Shown piece after piece: positions 32,591 to 41,028 of a stretch of 43,404 nucleotides of DNA. The notes beneath the pieces were generated by a model. That model was not told the origin of the DNA and made no database searches. It saw only the letters and a list, made by a program, of their open reading frames with translations. Positions within the stretch are counted from its first letter, which is position 1, and the number at the start of each line of letters is the position of its first letter. The DNA is from Azospirillum melinis (lineage in GTDB: Bacteria > Pseudomonadota > Alphaproteobacteria > Azospirillales > Azospirillaceae): contig NZ_WHOS01000060.1 of NCBI RefSeq assembly GCF_013340935.1, forward strand, positions 1 to 43,404. Direction: 5' to 3'. The translations under genes were made by a program, and so were the position numbers.

Positions 32591-33586
32591 TCAGGCCTGG
32601 AAAAGGTCCAGCATCTCACCGAAAGAATCAAAACAGGCGCAGACGAGGTAGCCACCGCGGCCGCAACCGCCGTCGAGCGTCACCGTTGCCGGTCCGACAC
32701 CGACGCCGGGGCTTTCCGGCACCCAGTTGGGGTCGTAGCCGCGCACCAGACGGCTGAAACCGCCATAGGGCTGCTCCAGCCGGGTGAAACCGGCGCTGCC
32801 CCACCAGAAAGCGTCGCCCTGGCCGGTCAGCGGGCGGCGGGGATCGATGCCGGAATTGACCAGCAGCAGGCTTCCGCCGCCGCGGCTGCTGCCGGTCCAG
32901 CCCTCGCCGTCCCCAGCATCCTCCGGAAGGCCGTCGGAGGAGCCGTCATCCGCGGCCCCGCCCTGCGATGCCGGGCCGCCGGTGTAGGCGGCCCGGCGCA
33001 GCGCGTTGAACAGCTGCTCATGACCGGGCCTCGCGGCCACCGCCTGCCGGAGTTCGCGCGTCCAGCGGCCCAGCATCACCGCCCCGCCGCGTGCCGCCGC
33101 CTTGCCGGCATCGAGATGACCGCCATAGGCCGCCAGGGTCGGTGCAACGCCCTGGCGCAGCATCCAGTCCAGCACGGTGCGCGGGTCGGGAGCGAAATGG
33201 AGTTGCAGCAACTTCTGCCACATCTCCTCCTGCTGGCCGCGCAGGTAGACGATGTCGGATGCGATCATGCCCGGCATCGCCAGCAGGGCGATGCGGAAGG
33301 CCAGCAGCCGGTCGATGGTTTCCACCACCTGCTCGCCGAAGCCGATCATGTTGCCGAGATAGACCAGCCGGTCGCCGGGACGGAAGCGCTGGCCGACGGC
33401 CTGATGGATCAGGTCCAGCCGGTCCGGCTGTGCGTGGATGGCGCCGATGGCCCAGACCCGGCGCGGCCGGCCGAGCGACGCGAAACGGCTGTCGTCCTCA
33501 AGGGCACCGACAAGGGCACCGGCACTGGGGCCGGCAGGTCGGTTGGTCCGGCGGTTGGGAAGACCAAGGCGCGGCGGCAGACCCAA
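32591..33586 (-). CDS. Metallophosphoesterase-fold protein with altered metal-binding motifs
   Basis: A 331-residue protein with the start of a calcineurin-like phosphatase fold but substituted ligands. Active family members have GDIHG, GDxxDRG and RGNHE; here these read VWAIGAIHAQPDRL (GAIHA), GDRLVYLGNMIG (LGN for VDRG) and IVYLRGQQEEMWQ (GQQEE for GNHE). The overall order and spacing are kept, then comes a GG-rich insert (about 230-255), an ARPGHEQLFNALR segment, and the end SLLLVNSGIDPRRP and RGGYLVCACFDSFGEM. I infer a catalytically impaired or repurposed fold. The start is a TTG at 33586 behind AAGGGA; no ATG is available before the motif. It lies between carD and rpoH, both on this strand. 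Confidence 0.75.
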   Translation of the reverse strand: MGLPPRLGLPNRRTNRPAGPSAGALVGALEDDSRFASLGRPRRVWAIGAIHAQPDRLDLIHQAVGQRFRPGDRLVYLGNMIGFGEQVVETIDRLLAFRIALLAMPGMIASDIVYLRGQQEEMWQKLLQLHFAPDPRTVLDWMLRQGVAPTLAAYGGHLDAGKAAARGGAVMLGRWTRELRQAVAARPGHEQLFNALRRAAYTGGPASQGGAADDGSSDGLPEDAGDGEGWTGSSRGGGSLLLVNSGIDPRRPLTGQGDAFWWGSAGFTRLEQPYGGFSRLVRGYDPNWVPESPGVGVGPATVTLDGGCGRGGYLVCACFDSFGEMLDLFQA

Positions 33587-33692
33587 ACTCGATTCCCTTC
33601 GACGTCGTTCGCGAAGTCGTTCCGACGCTGTCCGCCGGAAGGCGGCCGGAGTTTAGGCGTGTCATGCCGTGGAAACAAAGGCGAAAAACGAG

Positions 33693-33729
33693 ACGGGCGC
33701 GCGGCGTGACGTAGCAGCCGCGCGCCCGT
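33693..33729 (-). terminator. Intrinsic terminator after carD
   Basis: ACGGGCGCGCGGC (33693-33705) and GCCGCGCGCCCGT (33717-33729) form a perfect 13-base-pair stem with an 11-base loop. On the minus strand CTCGTTTTTCG follows. It lies 47 bases after the carD stop. Confidence 0.85.
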
Positions 33730-33775
33730 TCGTGTCACGGACGTATATGAGGTGCCCGGAAACCGGGACCTGGAA

Positions 33776-34276
33776 TCAGGCGGCCTTGGACAGCACCGAT
33801 TCCAGACGCTCGGTCGCCTTGGTCTCGTCGATCTTCTCGACGGCGGCCAGCTCGCGGGCCAGACGCTCCAGGGCGGCCTGATAGATCTGGCGCTCGCTGT
33901 AGGACTGGTCGGACTGGTCGGCACCGCGGTACAGGTCGCGCACCACCTCGGCGATGGACACCGGATCGCCGGAGTTGATCTTGGCCTCATACTCCTGGGC
34001 GCGGCGGCTCCACATGGTGCGGCGGACGCGCGAACGGCCCTGCAGAGTCTCCAGCGCGACCTTGATCCGGTCCTTGGAGGACAGGCGGCGCAGGCCGGCG
34101 TTGCGGGCCTTGGTAACCGGAACCTTGAGCGTCATGCGCTCTTTCTCGAACGTGATCGCGTAGAGTTGAACCTCGAGTCCGGCAATGCTGTGGGTCTCGA
34201 TCCCTTCGACCCGACCGACGCCATGAGCCGGATAAACGACGAAGTCACCGGCTTCGAAGTCAAGCTTGTTCGACAT
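33776..34276 (-). CDS. CarD/CdnL-family transcription regulator
   Basis: A 166-residue RNA-polymerase-binding protein that stabilises the open promoter complex, mainly at rRNA and stress genes. The N-terminal RID Tudor-like domain is FEAGDFVVYPAHGVGRVEGI (7-26) through LYAITFEKERMTLKVPVTKA, followed by the C-terminal helical domain with LQGRSRVRRTMWSRRAQEYE and GDPVSIAEVVRDLYRGADQS. Length and layout match alphaproteobacterial CarD. The start at 34276 gives MSNKLDFEAGD. It has its own terminator and a 367-base spacer upstream. Confidence 0.95.
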   Translation of the reverse strand: MSNKLDFEAGDFVVYPAHGVGRVEGIETHSIAGLEVQLYAITFEKERMTLKVPVTKARNAGLRRLSSKDRIKVALETLQGRSRVRRTMWSRRAQEYEAKINSGDPVSIAEVVRDLYRGADQSDQSYSERQIYQAALERLARELAAVEKIDETKATERLESVLSKAA

Positions 34277-34643
34277 GTGGATTGGCTCTCACTTCTCGCG
34301 ATCACGCCATTTTGCCGCCCCGGTGGAAGGGACGAAAAAGGACCCCGGACGATTATGGCGCCGTGGGGATGGGACCCATCCACGACGATCACAAAAGCCA
34401 CAGGTCCTGGAACGATGGGAAAACCGGCAATGGCGCGAAGGCCGGCTCCGGGCGCGCATTATAGCGATGTTACGCCCGAGTTACAAAGGGAACGCGCAAT
34501 GCATCGGGCGGAAATCGTCCATCGCCCGGCCATGGCCGCCCCGTCGATTTTGCATAGCAACATCGATTGGTGCAATCGGTTGATGTGGCCCGACTCGAAA
34601 AATCCTACTCGGATCGGGGGCCGGGCCGCATCGTCAGTCGGTC
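34277..34643. other. Spacer between fdxA and carD
   Basis: About 370 bases with no supported gene. It holds the carD promoter region. The stretch after the fdxA stop has weak stems near 34590-34620 (CCCGA with TCGGG) and T-rich bases, but no clear intrinsic terminator. Confidence 0.5.
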
Positions 34644-34973
34644 TCAGCCCGCTTTCGGGGAGAAATACTTCTCGAACTTGCCGTCCACACCCTTGAACTC
34701 GTCGGCGTCGGCCGGCGCGTCCTTCTTGCGGGTGATGTTCGGCCACTGGCCGGAATAGTCGCGGTTCATCTCCAGCCACTTGGTCGCGCGGTCGTCGGTG
34801 TCGGGGACGATCGCCTCGGCCGGGCATTCCGGCTCGCACACGCCGCAGTCGATGCACTCGTCCGGATGGATGACCAGCATGTTCTCACCCTCGTAGAAGC
34901 AATCCACGGGGCAGACTTCGACGCAGTCGGTGTACTTGCACTTGATGCAGCCGTCGGTGACGACGTAGGGCAT
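34644..34973 (-). CDS. fdxA: Seven-iron ferredoxin FdxA
   Basis: A 109-residue electron carrier with one [3Fe-4S] and one [4Fe-4S] cluster. The cysteines match the family: C9, C17 and C50 for the three-iron cluster and C21, C40, C43 and C46 for the four-iron cluster, in MPYVVTDGCIKCKYTDCVE and HPDECIDCGVCEPECPAEAI. The C-terminal half (PDTDDRATKWLEMNRDYSGQ) is the typical FdxA extension. Start at 34973 follows GGAGAAGAG. FdxA and CarD as neighbours is a recurring alphaproteobacterial order. Confidence 0.96.
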   Translation of the reverse strand: MPYVVTDGCIKCKYTDCVEVCPVDCFYEGENMLVIHPDECIDCGVCEPECPAEAIVPDTDDRATKWLEMNRDYSGQWPNITRKKDAPADADEFKGVDGKFEKYFSPKAG

Positions 34974-35113
34974 GATCTCTTCTCCGCTGTTCCGGCCCGC
35001 GGTGCCAGCCGCGCGTCCGTGGTCCCGCTATCGCCCGTCGGGGCTGATCGGAGCCGTTTCCCAGGAATAGGGCACGCGCATGGCACAGGGCCGGATGGCC
35101 AACCCGCGCCTGC

Positions 35114-36058
35114 CTAGCACGCCGCAGACGAGCCGTTCAACCCTGTGCGTGATGTGGGCGACCCTGTCGCACCTTGCATTGCGCCATTCGCAGCGATGGC
35201 CGGGCCGGCGGCTTGTGAAAACGCCTCCATGAAGGCGCGCAGGCTGGCGGTTTCGATGGCGTCGGCACGCCGCACGAACTGGGTCGGCATGCGGGCCAGC
35301 GCGTCGGGCAGCGGCCGGGCCGCCAGCAGGTCGCGCCAGGGATTGCGCTCGACGACGGCGCGCGGGATGACCGTCACCCCCATGCCGGCGCCAACGCAGC
35401 CCAGGATGGCGTCCAGCGCCCCGAACTCCATGACCCGGAAGGGCACGCGCCCGGCCTCGCGCATCGCCATCTCCGCCCGGCCGCGATAGGCGCAGGCCCT
35501 GCCGAAGGCGATCAGGGTGCGGCGCGCGGACTCGGTGGTCAGGCCGGCGGCCGGCTCGGCCAGCACCAGCTCCTCGTCGAAGATGCGCCGGGCGATCAGG
35601 TCGGGGTGGGCGACCTCGCCGCCGACGAAGGCGCCGTCCAGCCGTCCGGCCAGCACGTCCGCCAGCAGAGTCTCGGTCGGGCCGGGGGTGATGGTCAGAT
35701 CCACGTCGGGATGGTCGCGGTGGAAGCGGGCCAGGACCGGCGGCAGACGCACCGCAGCGGTCGACTCCATGCTGCCCACCGCCAGCCGGCCGCCGCGCCC
35801 GGCCGCTTCCGCCACCGCATCGCGGGCTTGGGCGACCAGCCGCAGCACCCGGTCGGCATAGCCGCTGAGCACCCGCCCGGCCGGCGTCGGCTCCATCCCG
35901 CGGCTGAGGCGGAGGAACAGATCGACGCCCAAATCCTCCTCAAGCCGTTTGATTCGCGCGGTGACGTTGGACTGCACGCAGTTCAGCGCCTCCGCCGCCC
36001 GGCTGACGCTTCCGGTGTCGGCGACCGCCTTCACCACCCGCAAACCGGCCAGATCCAT
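35114..36058 (-). CDS. LysR-family regulator next to a YbfB-type transporter
   Basis: A 314-residue LysR protein. Its winged helix is MDLAGLRVVKAVADTGSVSR, then LNCVQSNVTARIKRLEEDLG, and the effector domain contains GRLAVGSMESTAAVRLPPVL and VGAGMGVTVIPRAVVERN. The start at 36058 is fixed by AGGAGG seven bases upstream; the longer frame has no such site. It is divergent from the transporter gene at 36254, and a T-N11-A dyad lies in the shared spacer, so it probably controls that gene. Confidence 0.9.
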   Translation of the reverse strand: MDLAGLRVVKAVADTGSVSRAAEALNCVQSNVTARIKRLEEDLGVDLFLRLSRGMEPTPAGRVLSGYADRVLRLVAQARDAVAEAAGRGGRLAVGSMESTAAVRLPPVLARFHRDHPDVDLTITPGPTETLLADVLAGRLDGAFVGGEVAHPDLIARRIFDEELVLAEPAAGLTTESARRTLIAFGRACAYRGRAEMAMREAGRVPFRVMEFGALDAILGCVGAGMGVTVIPRAVVERNPWRDLLAARPLPDALARMPTQFVRRADAIETASLRAFMEAFSQAAGPAIAANGAMQGATGSPTSRTGLNGSSAAC

Positions 36059-36127
36059 CGCGAGGCCTCCTTCCACTTCCTGTGCATGGCACCCATCACT
36101 GAAAGTGGAGCTTATCATCAGAACAAT

Positions 36128-36140
36128 TCATTGGAAATGA
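36128..36140. promoter_or_regulatory. LysR-type operator candidate, TCATT-GGA-AATGA
   Basis: A perfect five-base dyad with a three-base centre, of the form T-N11-A recognised by many LysR proteins. It lies between the divergent LysR (start 36058) and transporter (start 36254) genes, the expected place for such a site. A second small dyad CACT-GAA-AGTG is at 36097-36107. Confidence 0.4.
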
Positions 36141-36253
36141 GGGCGGGGCCGCGGCCATGATGGACGCCAAATCAATCGGCCCACCGGACGGTTCGTTCCG
36201 TCGAACAGTTCCCGGTCAAAGGAGCCGGCCGAAAAGACGAGAGGGCGTGGATC

Positions 36254-37471
36254 ATGGTGCGAGTGCTGGTTGGCGGCCTGATCGGGCTTGCCATCGCAAT
36301 GGGTGTCGCGCGTTTCGCCTTCACCCCGATCCTGCCGGCAATGCAGGAGGCCACCGGGCTGCGGGCCGACGGGGCGGGGCTGCTCGCCTCTCTGAACTAT
36401 CTGGGCTATTTCATCGGCGCGCTGGGCGCTGGGCTGGTGCCGCACGGCGCCACGCGGACGGCGATGTACCGGCTGTCGCTGCTGGTCAGCGTCGTCACCA
36501 CCGCGGCGATGGGGCTGGAGCTGGGCGATGCCGGGCAGGCGATGCCGGTCTGGCTGGTCCTGCGCTTCCTGTCGGGGGTGTCGAGCGCCGGCATCTTCAT
36601 CCTGGGCATCGCCATGGTGCTGGACACGCTGACGCGGCGGGGCGGCGAACGCTTCGCCGGCTGGCTCTACACCGGGGTGGGGCTGGGCATTGCATCGTCG
36701 GGGCTGTTCGTCGCGCTGTTCGGTGACCGGCTGGGCTGGGCCGGCGACTGGCTGGCTCTGGGAGCGGTCTGCGCGGTGCTTGGGCTGATGCCCGGCCTCT
36801 GGGTGCGCGACCCGCCGCAGCCGCCGCATTCCGCCACGGCCGGGGCGGCGGGAGATGCCGGTACGGCACGACGGGGAGGACTGTCGGCGCCGCTCCTGCT
36901 GCTGACGCTCGCCTATTTCCTGGAAGGCGGCGGCTACATCGTGTCGGCCACTTTCCTGGTGTCGATCCTGAAGACCGATCCCGGCACCGCCGCGGTGGGC
37001 GAGGCTGCCTGGATGGTGGCCGGGCTGGGGGCGATGGGCGCCGGGGTGTTCTGGGCCGCAGTCGCCCGCCGGTCGAACAGCTGGTGGTCGCTGATCCTGG
37101 CGCACCTGACACAGGCCGTCGCCATCCTGCTGCCGATGACCGGATCGCCGACGGTGGCCGTCATTTCCGCGCTGTTGTTCGGCGGTACCTTCGTCGGCAT
37201 CGTCTCCCAGGCTTTCGCGCTGGGGCGGCAGCTGTCGGCCGGCGCCTCGGCCCGGGTGGTCGGGGCGCTGACCGCCGCCTATGGGTTGGGGCAGATCATC
37301 GGGCCGCTGCCGGCCGGGCTGGTGGTGACCCGCACCGGCAGCTTCAATGCCGTGCTGCTGGGGGCTGCGGCCGTGGTGGTGCTGGGCGCGCTGCTGCTGG
37401 CGCTGGGCATGGTGATCGCCGGACGACAGTCGTCGGCGGGGTCGGCATTTGCCGCGCCCAAAGCGTCATGA
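36254..37471 (+). CDS. YbfB/YjiJ-family MFS transporter
   Basis: A 405-residue, 12-helix inner-membrane transporter. The start MVRVLVGGLIGLAIAMGVAR followed by FAFTPILPAMQ is the signature of the YbfB/YjiJ family; the helices include LNYLGYFIGALGAGL, LRFLSGVSSAGIFILGIAMV and TAAYGLGQIIGPLPAGLVVT. The family's substrate is unknown and is often regulated by an adjacent LysR protein, as here. Start at 36254 follows GAGGGCGTGG. The C-terminal tail is short and polar. Confidence 0.92.
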   Translation: MVRVLVGGLIGLAIAMGVARFAFTPILPAMQEATGLRADGAGLLASLNYLGYFIGALGAGLVPHGATRTAMYRLSLLVSVVTTAAMGLELGDAGQAMPVWLVLRFLSGVSSAGIFILGIAMVLDTLTRRGGERFAGWLYTGVGLGIASSGLFVALFGDRLGWAGDWLALGAVCAVLGLMPGLWVRDPPQPPHSATAGAAGDAGTARRGGLSAPLLLLTLAYFLEGGGYIVSATFLVSILKTDPGTAAVGEAAWMVAGLGAMGAGVFWAAVARRSNSWWSLILAHLTQAVAILLPMTGSPTVAVISALLFGGTFVGIVSQAFALGRQLSAGASARVVGALTAAYGLGQIIGPLPAGLVVTRTGSFNAVLLGAAAVVVLGALLLALGMVIAGRQSSAGSAFAAPKAS

Positions 37472-37623
37472 GGGGAAATGCGTCATGAGGGGAAAAGTTT
37501 CGTAAGTATTCAAAAGGTCTGCCTGCGACAATCAGCGCCGGATTTTCTGCGATGCCGTTGTTCTCCCCGATCGTTTGCTTTGGCTACAGTCTGGTCCATA
37601 ACAACCAGATCCCGGGGGAGTCG

Positions 37624-38034
37624 ATGAAACGCAAGCTGGTTCCAGACGTCGTGAAGTCGCAGGAACTGATCCTGGTGCCGGAGGATACCTCCGTCGCCAC
37701 GGTGTCGAAGATGATGGCCGACAAGAACATCGGCGCGGTGCTGGTGGTGGACCACGGCGCCCTGATCGGCATCGTCACCGAGCGCGACCTGAACAACAAG
37801 GTGCTGTCCAAGGATCTCGACCCGTCGTCGGTGGAGGTCGGTGCGGTGATGACCCGCAACCCCGACAGCCTGCCGCCCGACGCCGACGCGGTCGACGCGC
37901 TGAAGCTGATGCATGACAAGCATTACCGGCACCTGCCCATCACCCAGGGCAAGCGTGCGGTCGGCATCGTGTCGATCCGCGACCTGTTCAAGGTCGCCTA
38001 TGAGCATCTGATGGCCGAACGCGCCGAGGCGTGA
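37624..38034 (+). CDS. CBS-domain pair protein
   Basis: A 136-residue cytoplasmic protein made of two CBS motifs that form one Bateman module, typically binding adenine nucleotides. CBS1: ILVPEDTSVATVSKMMADKN and VVDHGALIGIVTERDLNNKV; CBS2: DSLPPDADAVDALKLMHDKH and PITQGKRAVGIVSIRDLFKV. No catalytic domain is attached. The start at 37624 follows GGGGGAG; an in-frame ATG at 37552 lacks a ribosome site. A terminator follows, and terC is convergent. Confidence 0.92.
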   Translation: MKRKLVPDVVKSQELILVPEDTSVATVSKMMADKNIGAVLVVDHGALIGIVTERDLNNKVLSKDLDPSSVEVGAVMTRNPDSLPPDADAVDALKLMHDKHYRHLPITQGKRAVGIVSIRDLFKVAYEHLMAERAEA

Positions 38035-38037
38035 CGG

Positions 38038-38072
38038 GGAAGGGGGCGTCGCGGACGGCGCCCCCTTCCTTT
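38038..38072. terminator. Terminator between the CBS gene and terC
   Basis: GGAAGGGGGCG (38038-38048) and CGCCCCCTTCC (38059-38069) form a perfect 11-base-pair stem with a ten-base loop, followed by TTT on the plus strand. It separates two convergent genes, three bases after the CBS stop. Confidence 0.8.
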
Positions 38073-38075
38073 CGG

Positions 38076-38795
38076 TCAATGTGCCGCGCTGCGCTTGCGC
38101 CGGGCCAGCAGGTTCAGCGCCTCCACCAGGGTGGAGAAGGCGATGGCGAAGTACAGGTAACCCTTGGGGATGTGGAAGCCGAAGCCGTCCGCCACCAGCG
38201 CCACGCCGACCAGCAGCAGGAAGGACAGCGCCAGCATCTTCACCGTGACGTGACGGTTGACGAAATCGCCGACCGGGCCGGAGGCGAACAGCATCACTGC
38301 CATGGCGATGACGACGGCGGCGACCATCACCGGCAGATGGTCGGACATGCCGACCGCGGTGATGACGCTGTCGAGCGAGAAGACGATGTCCAGGAACATG
38401 ATCTGGACGACCACCGAGGTGAAGGTGGCGTGCTTGGGTGCCGATCCGCCCTCCTCATGGCCTTCGACGGTGTGATGGATCTCCAGCGTGCCCTTGGCCA
38501 GCAGGAACAGGCCGCCGAGGATCAGGATCAGGTCGCGGCCCGACACATCCCAGCCGGCGACGGTGAACAGCGGCTGGGTCAGCTGCGCCACCCAGGCGAT
38601 GGAGGCCAGCAGCGCCAGGCGGGTCAGCAGCGCCAGCGCCAGGCCGACGCGCCGCGCGCTGTGCTGCCGTTCAGGCGGCAGCTTCGACGCCATGATCGAG
38701 ATGAAGATGATGTTGTCGATGCCCAGCACGATCTCCAACGCGGTCAACGTCAGAAGGCTGGCCCAGACATTCGGGTCGGAGAGCAGGTCGAGCAT
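38076..38795 (-). CDS. TerC-family membrane protein
   Basis: A 239-residue inner-membrane protein of the TerC/Alx family, implicated in metal-ion (manganese) export and metalation of exoproteins. Conserved acidic membrane motifs are LTALEIVLGIDNIIFISIMA (16-35) and VVVQIMFLDIVFSLDSVITA (about 127-146), along with ARRVGLALALLTRLALLASI and GYLYFAIAFSTLVEALNLLA near the end. Length is that of the short TerC type without CBS or CorC domains. Start at 38795; no strong ribosome site. Whether it is tied to tellurite or manganese cannot be told. Confidence 0.92.
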   Translation of the reverse strand: MLDLLSDPNVWASLLTLTALEIVLGIDNIIFISIMASKLPPERQHSARRVGLALALLTRLALLASIAWVAQLTQPLFTVAGWDVSGRDLILILGGLFLLAKGTLEIHHTVEGHEEGGSAPKHATFTSVVVQIMFLDIVFSLDSVITAVGMSDHLPVMVAAVVIAMAVMLFASGPVGDFVNRHVTVKMLALSFLLLVGVALVADGFGFHIPKGYLYFAIAFSTLVEALNLLARRKRSAAH

Positions 38796-39034
38796 GTAGG
38801 GGCGGGGCTCCGGCAGTCAGATGGCGGCAATCAGGTGGCGGTCGCCAGATGGGTGCAACCGACGGGTTTCACGCCGGCACCGCGGGGCGCCAGCGTGACC
38901 GCGACCACATGAGGTCGGCTTCGGCCCGCTGCAAGGGGCCAGTTCCATTTTCCCGCCTGTCTGCTCCCCTGACTTGCCGGTGTTTTTGCGGGCGTCTTAC
39001 CGCCCTTTTGCCGCCGATCCCGCGACCGTGCGTT

Positions 39035-39292
39035 TCATCTCCAGAAGGCTGCGGTCCGCTGTCCTGCCGCCGTGCTGGGGATGCGGCCGAAAGGGGATGG
39101 GTCGGCGTGCTCCACCTCGTGCCGCTCGACGGTCTGTCGGGTGGCCGTGATGCTGTCGGTCCGCTCGCTCCAGGCGCGCCGGCGGACCGCCATCTGAAGC
39201 CGGCAATCCTGGGAGCAGTAGAAGGGGGCTGGGCCGCGGGCGGACGTGCGGACGAAGGGCCTGCCGCAGCAGGCGCAGTAAAGTGTGGTCAT
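39035..39292 (-). CDS. Small cysteine-cluster (zinc-finger-like) protein
   Basis: An 85-residue protein. MTTLYCACCGRPFVRTSARG and PAPFYCSQDCRLQMAVRRRA place C6, C9, C26 and C30 as a CxxC-x16-CxxxC set, with an extra C8, close in look to the FCSxxC zinc-binding pattern. The rest is basic and polar with no known domain. The start at 39292 follows GGAGGAAA with seven bases between, which supports coding. The long frame upstream is not needed. It could be a small metal-binding or nucleic-acid-binding factor; the function is not known. Confidence 0.65.
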   Translation of the reverse strand: MTTLYCACCGRPFVRTSARGPAPFYCSQDCRLQMAVRRRAWSERTDSITATRQTVERHEVEHADPSPFGRIPSTAAGQRTAAFWR

Positions 39293-39637
39293 GGTCGTTT
39301 CCTCCGGAACGGGCGGCCGTTTGCCGGCCTTGCCCAGAGCCTTGCGGCTGATCGTCCAACGGATGACCGGCCTTCGGCTCTGCTGATGCTGTTGGATGAA
39401 TTGTGTCGGCTGGCCCCAGGCATCGCCAGCGATCAAAAGACATAAGCCCGTATAGCCTCAAGTATTCGGGGCCGGAATTGGGAGCCGTAACAGCAGCTTA
39501 GATGCACGGGCGCGTCAATTCGCCGCGATGCTCTGCCGCTCGTCCAGGCAGGGATTTTTCGACAGTCGTGTCTTTCAACGGGAGCCTGACAGTGCCATCT
39601 ATTGCTTTTGGTCAATTATGCGGAAAGACGAGACGCG
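39293..39637. other. Spacer between the cysteine-cluster gene and nhaA
   Basis: About 345 bases between divergent genes. It should contain both promoters. I see no supported reading frame, and no strong dyad or consensus box. Confidence 0.5.
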
Positions 39638-40840
39638 ATGACGCTGAGACGCCTCGCCACCTTCCTGAAAACCGAAAGCGCCAGCGGCGTGGTCCTGATG
39701 ATTGCGGCGGTGCTTGCCCTGATCTGGGCGAACTCGCCGGCGGCCCCGCTCTACGATGCGATCCTGGCGATGAAGGTGGCGGTGACGGCCGGCGGCATCG
39801 GGTTGGACAAGCCGCTGATCCTGTGGATCAACGACGGACTGATGGCGATCTTCTTCCTGCTGGTCGGGCTGGAGATCAAGCGCGAGGTGCTGGAGGGCGA
39901 ACTGTCGAGCCCGGCCAAGGCGATGCTGCCCGGCATCGCGGCCTTGGGCGGCATGGCGGTGCCGGCGCTGGTCTATTGCCTGTTCGCCCAGGCCGAACCG
40001 GGCGCCCTGCAGGGCTGGGCGATCCCGGCCGCCACCGACATCGCCTTCGCGCTCGGTGTGCTGGCCCTGCTGGGCAACCGGGTCCCCAGCAGCCTGCGCG
40101 TCTTTCTGCTGGCGCTGGCGATTATGGACGATCTGGGCGCCATCGTGATCATCGCCATCTTCTACAGCCACGGTCTGGTGCCGCTGGCGCTGGGTCTGGC
40201 GGCGGCATCGGCGGTCGGTCTGTGGCTGCTGAACCGGGCGGGGGTGCGGTCGCTGACGCCCTATCTGGTGCTGGGACTGATCCTGTGGGTGTGCGTGCTG
40301 AAATCGGGCATCCACGCGACGCTGGCCGGCGTGGTGCTGGCCTTCGCCATTCCGTTGCGCGTCGAAGACCGCGCCGGCAAGCGTGCGCCGGACGCGCCGC
40401 TTTATCGCCTGGAGCATGCGCTGCACCCGTGGGTGGCCTTCCTGATCATGCCGGTCTTCGCGCTCGCCAATGCCGGCGTGCCGCTCGACGGCATCACCCC
40501 TGCCAGCCTGCTGGAGCCGGTGCCGCTGGGCATCGCGCTCGGCCTGTTCCTGGGCAAGCAGGCGGGTGTCTTCCTGGCGGTGTGGATCGCCGTGCGGACC
40601 GGCGTGGTCGAGCGGCCGGCGCGCGCCAGCTGGGGCCAGATCTACGGCGTCGCCGTGCTGACCGGTATCGGCTTCACTATGAGCCTGTTCATCGGGACGC
40701 TGGCCTTCGCCGATCCGCATCATGCGGTGGCGGTGCGGCTGGGCGTGCTGACCGGCTCGCTCGCCTCGGCACTGGCCGGCTATGCGCTGCTCCATGCCGC
40801 CGGCAGCGCGCGGGCGCGGGAGGTGGCCCGGGCAAGCTGA
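39638..40840 (+). CDS. nhaA: Na+/H+ antiporter NhaA
   Basis: A 400-residue, 12-helix inner-membrane antiporter that expels sodium in exchange for protons and helps control internal pH. Key residues are present: D134 in ATDIAFALGVLALLG and D164/D165 in LAIMDDLGAIVIIAIFYSHG, equivalent to D133 and D163/D164 of E. coli. The start region MTLRRLATFLKTESASGVVL, the GLEIKREVLEGELS loop and VLTGIGFTMSLFIGTLAFA also match. The ATG at 39638 is preferred to an upstream TTG at 39602; the ribosome site is weak. Confidence 0.95.
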   Translation: MTLRRLATFLKTESASGVVLMIAAVLALIWANSPAAPLYDAILAMKVAVTAGGIGLDKPLILWINDGLMAIFFLLVGLEIKREVLEGELSSPAKAMLPGIAALGGMAVPALVYCLFAQAEPGALQGWAIPAATDIAFALGVLALLGNRVPSSLRVFLLALAIMDDLGAIVIIAIFYSHGLVPLALGLAAASAVGLWLLNRAGVRSLTPYLVLGLILWVCVLKSGIHATLAGVVLAFAIPLRVEDRAGKRAPDAPLYRLEHALHPWVAFLIMPVFALANAGVPLDGITPASLLEPVPLGIALGLFLGKQAGVFLAVWIAVRTGVVERPARASWGQIYGVAVLTGIGFTMSLFIGTLAFADPHHAVAVRLGVLTGSLASALAGYALLHAAGSARAREVARAS

Positions 40841-41028
40841 GATCGCCGGACCGGGATGGCCCCATGGGATCGCCCATGGGAGCGCCGCAGGCGGCAGGGC
40901 GGCATGGTGTCCGCTGGGTACGCGAACTTTGTGCCCGGAGGGTGGAACAGCCGGGGGGATCGGCGGGTTCTTCCCTTGCGGGGAGTCGCGCTGCGGGCGC
41001 GGGACCGCCTGACTCGGGGGGACATGCG

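Noticed and set aside
39502..41028. Upstream part of the frame that contains the DUF4112 gene
   Set aside because: This stretch overlaps nhaA in another frame and is Gly/Arg/Ala-rich; the real start is the ATG at 41029 with its own ribosome site.
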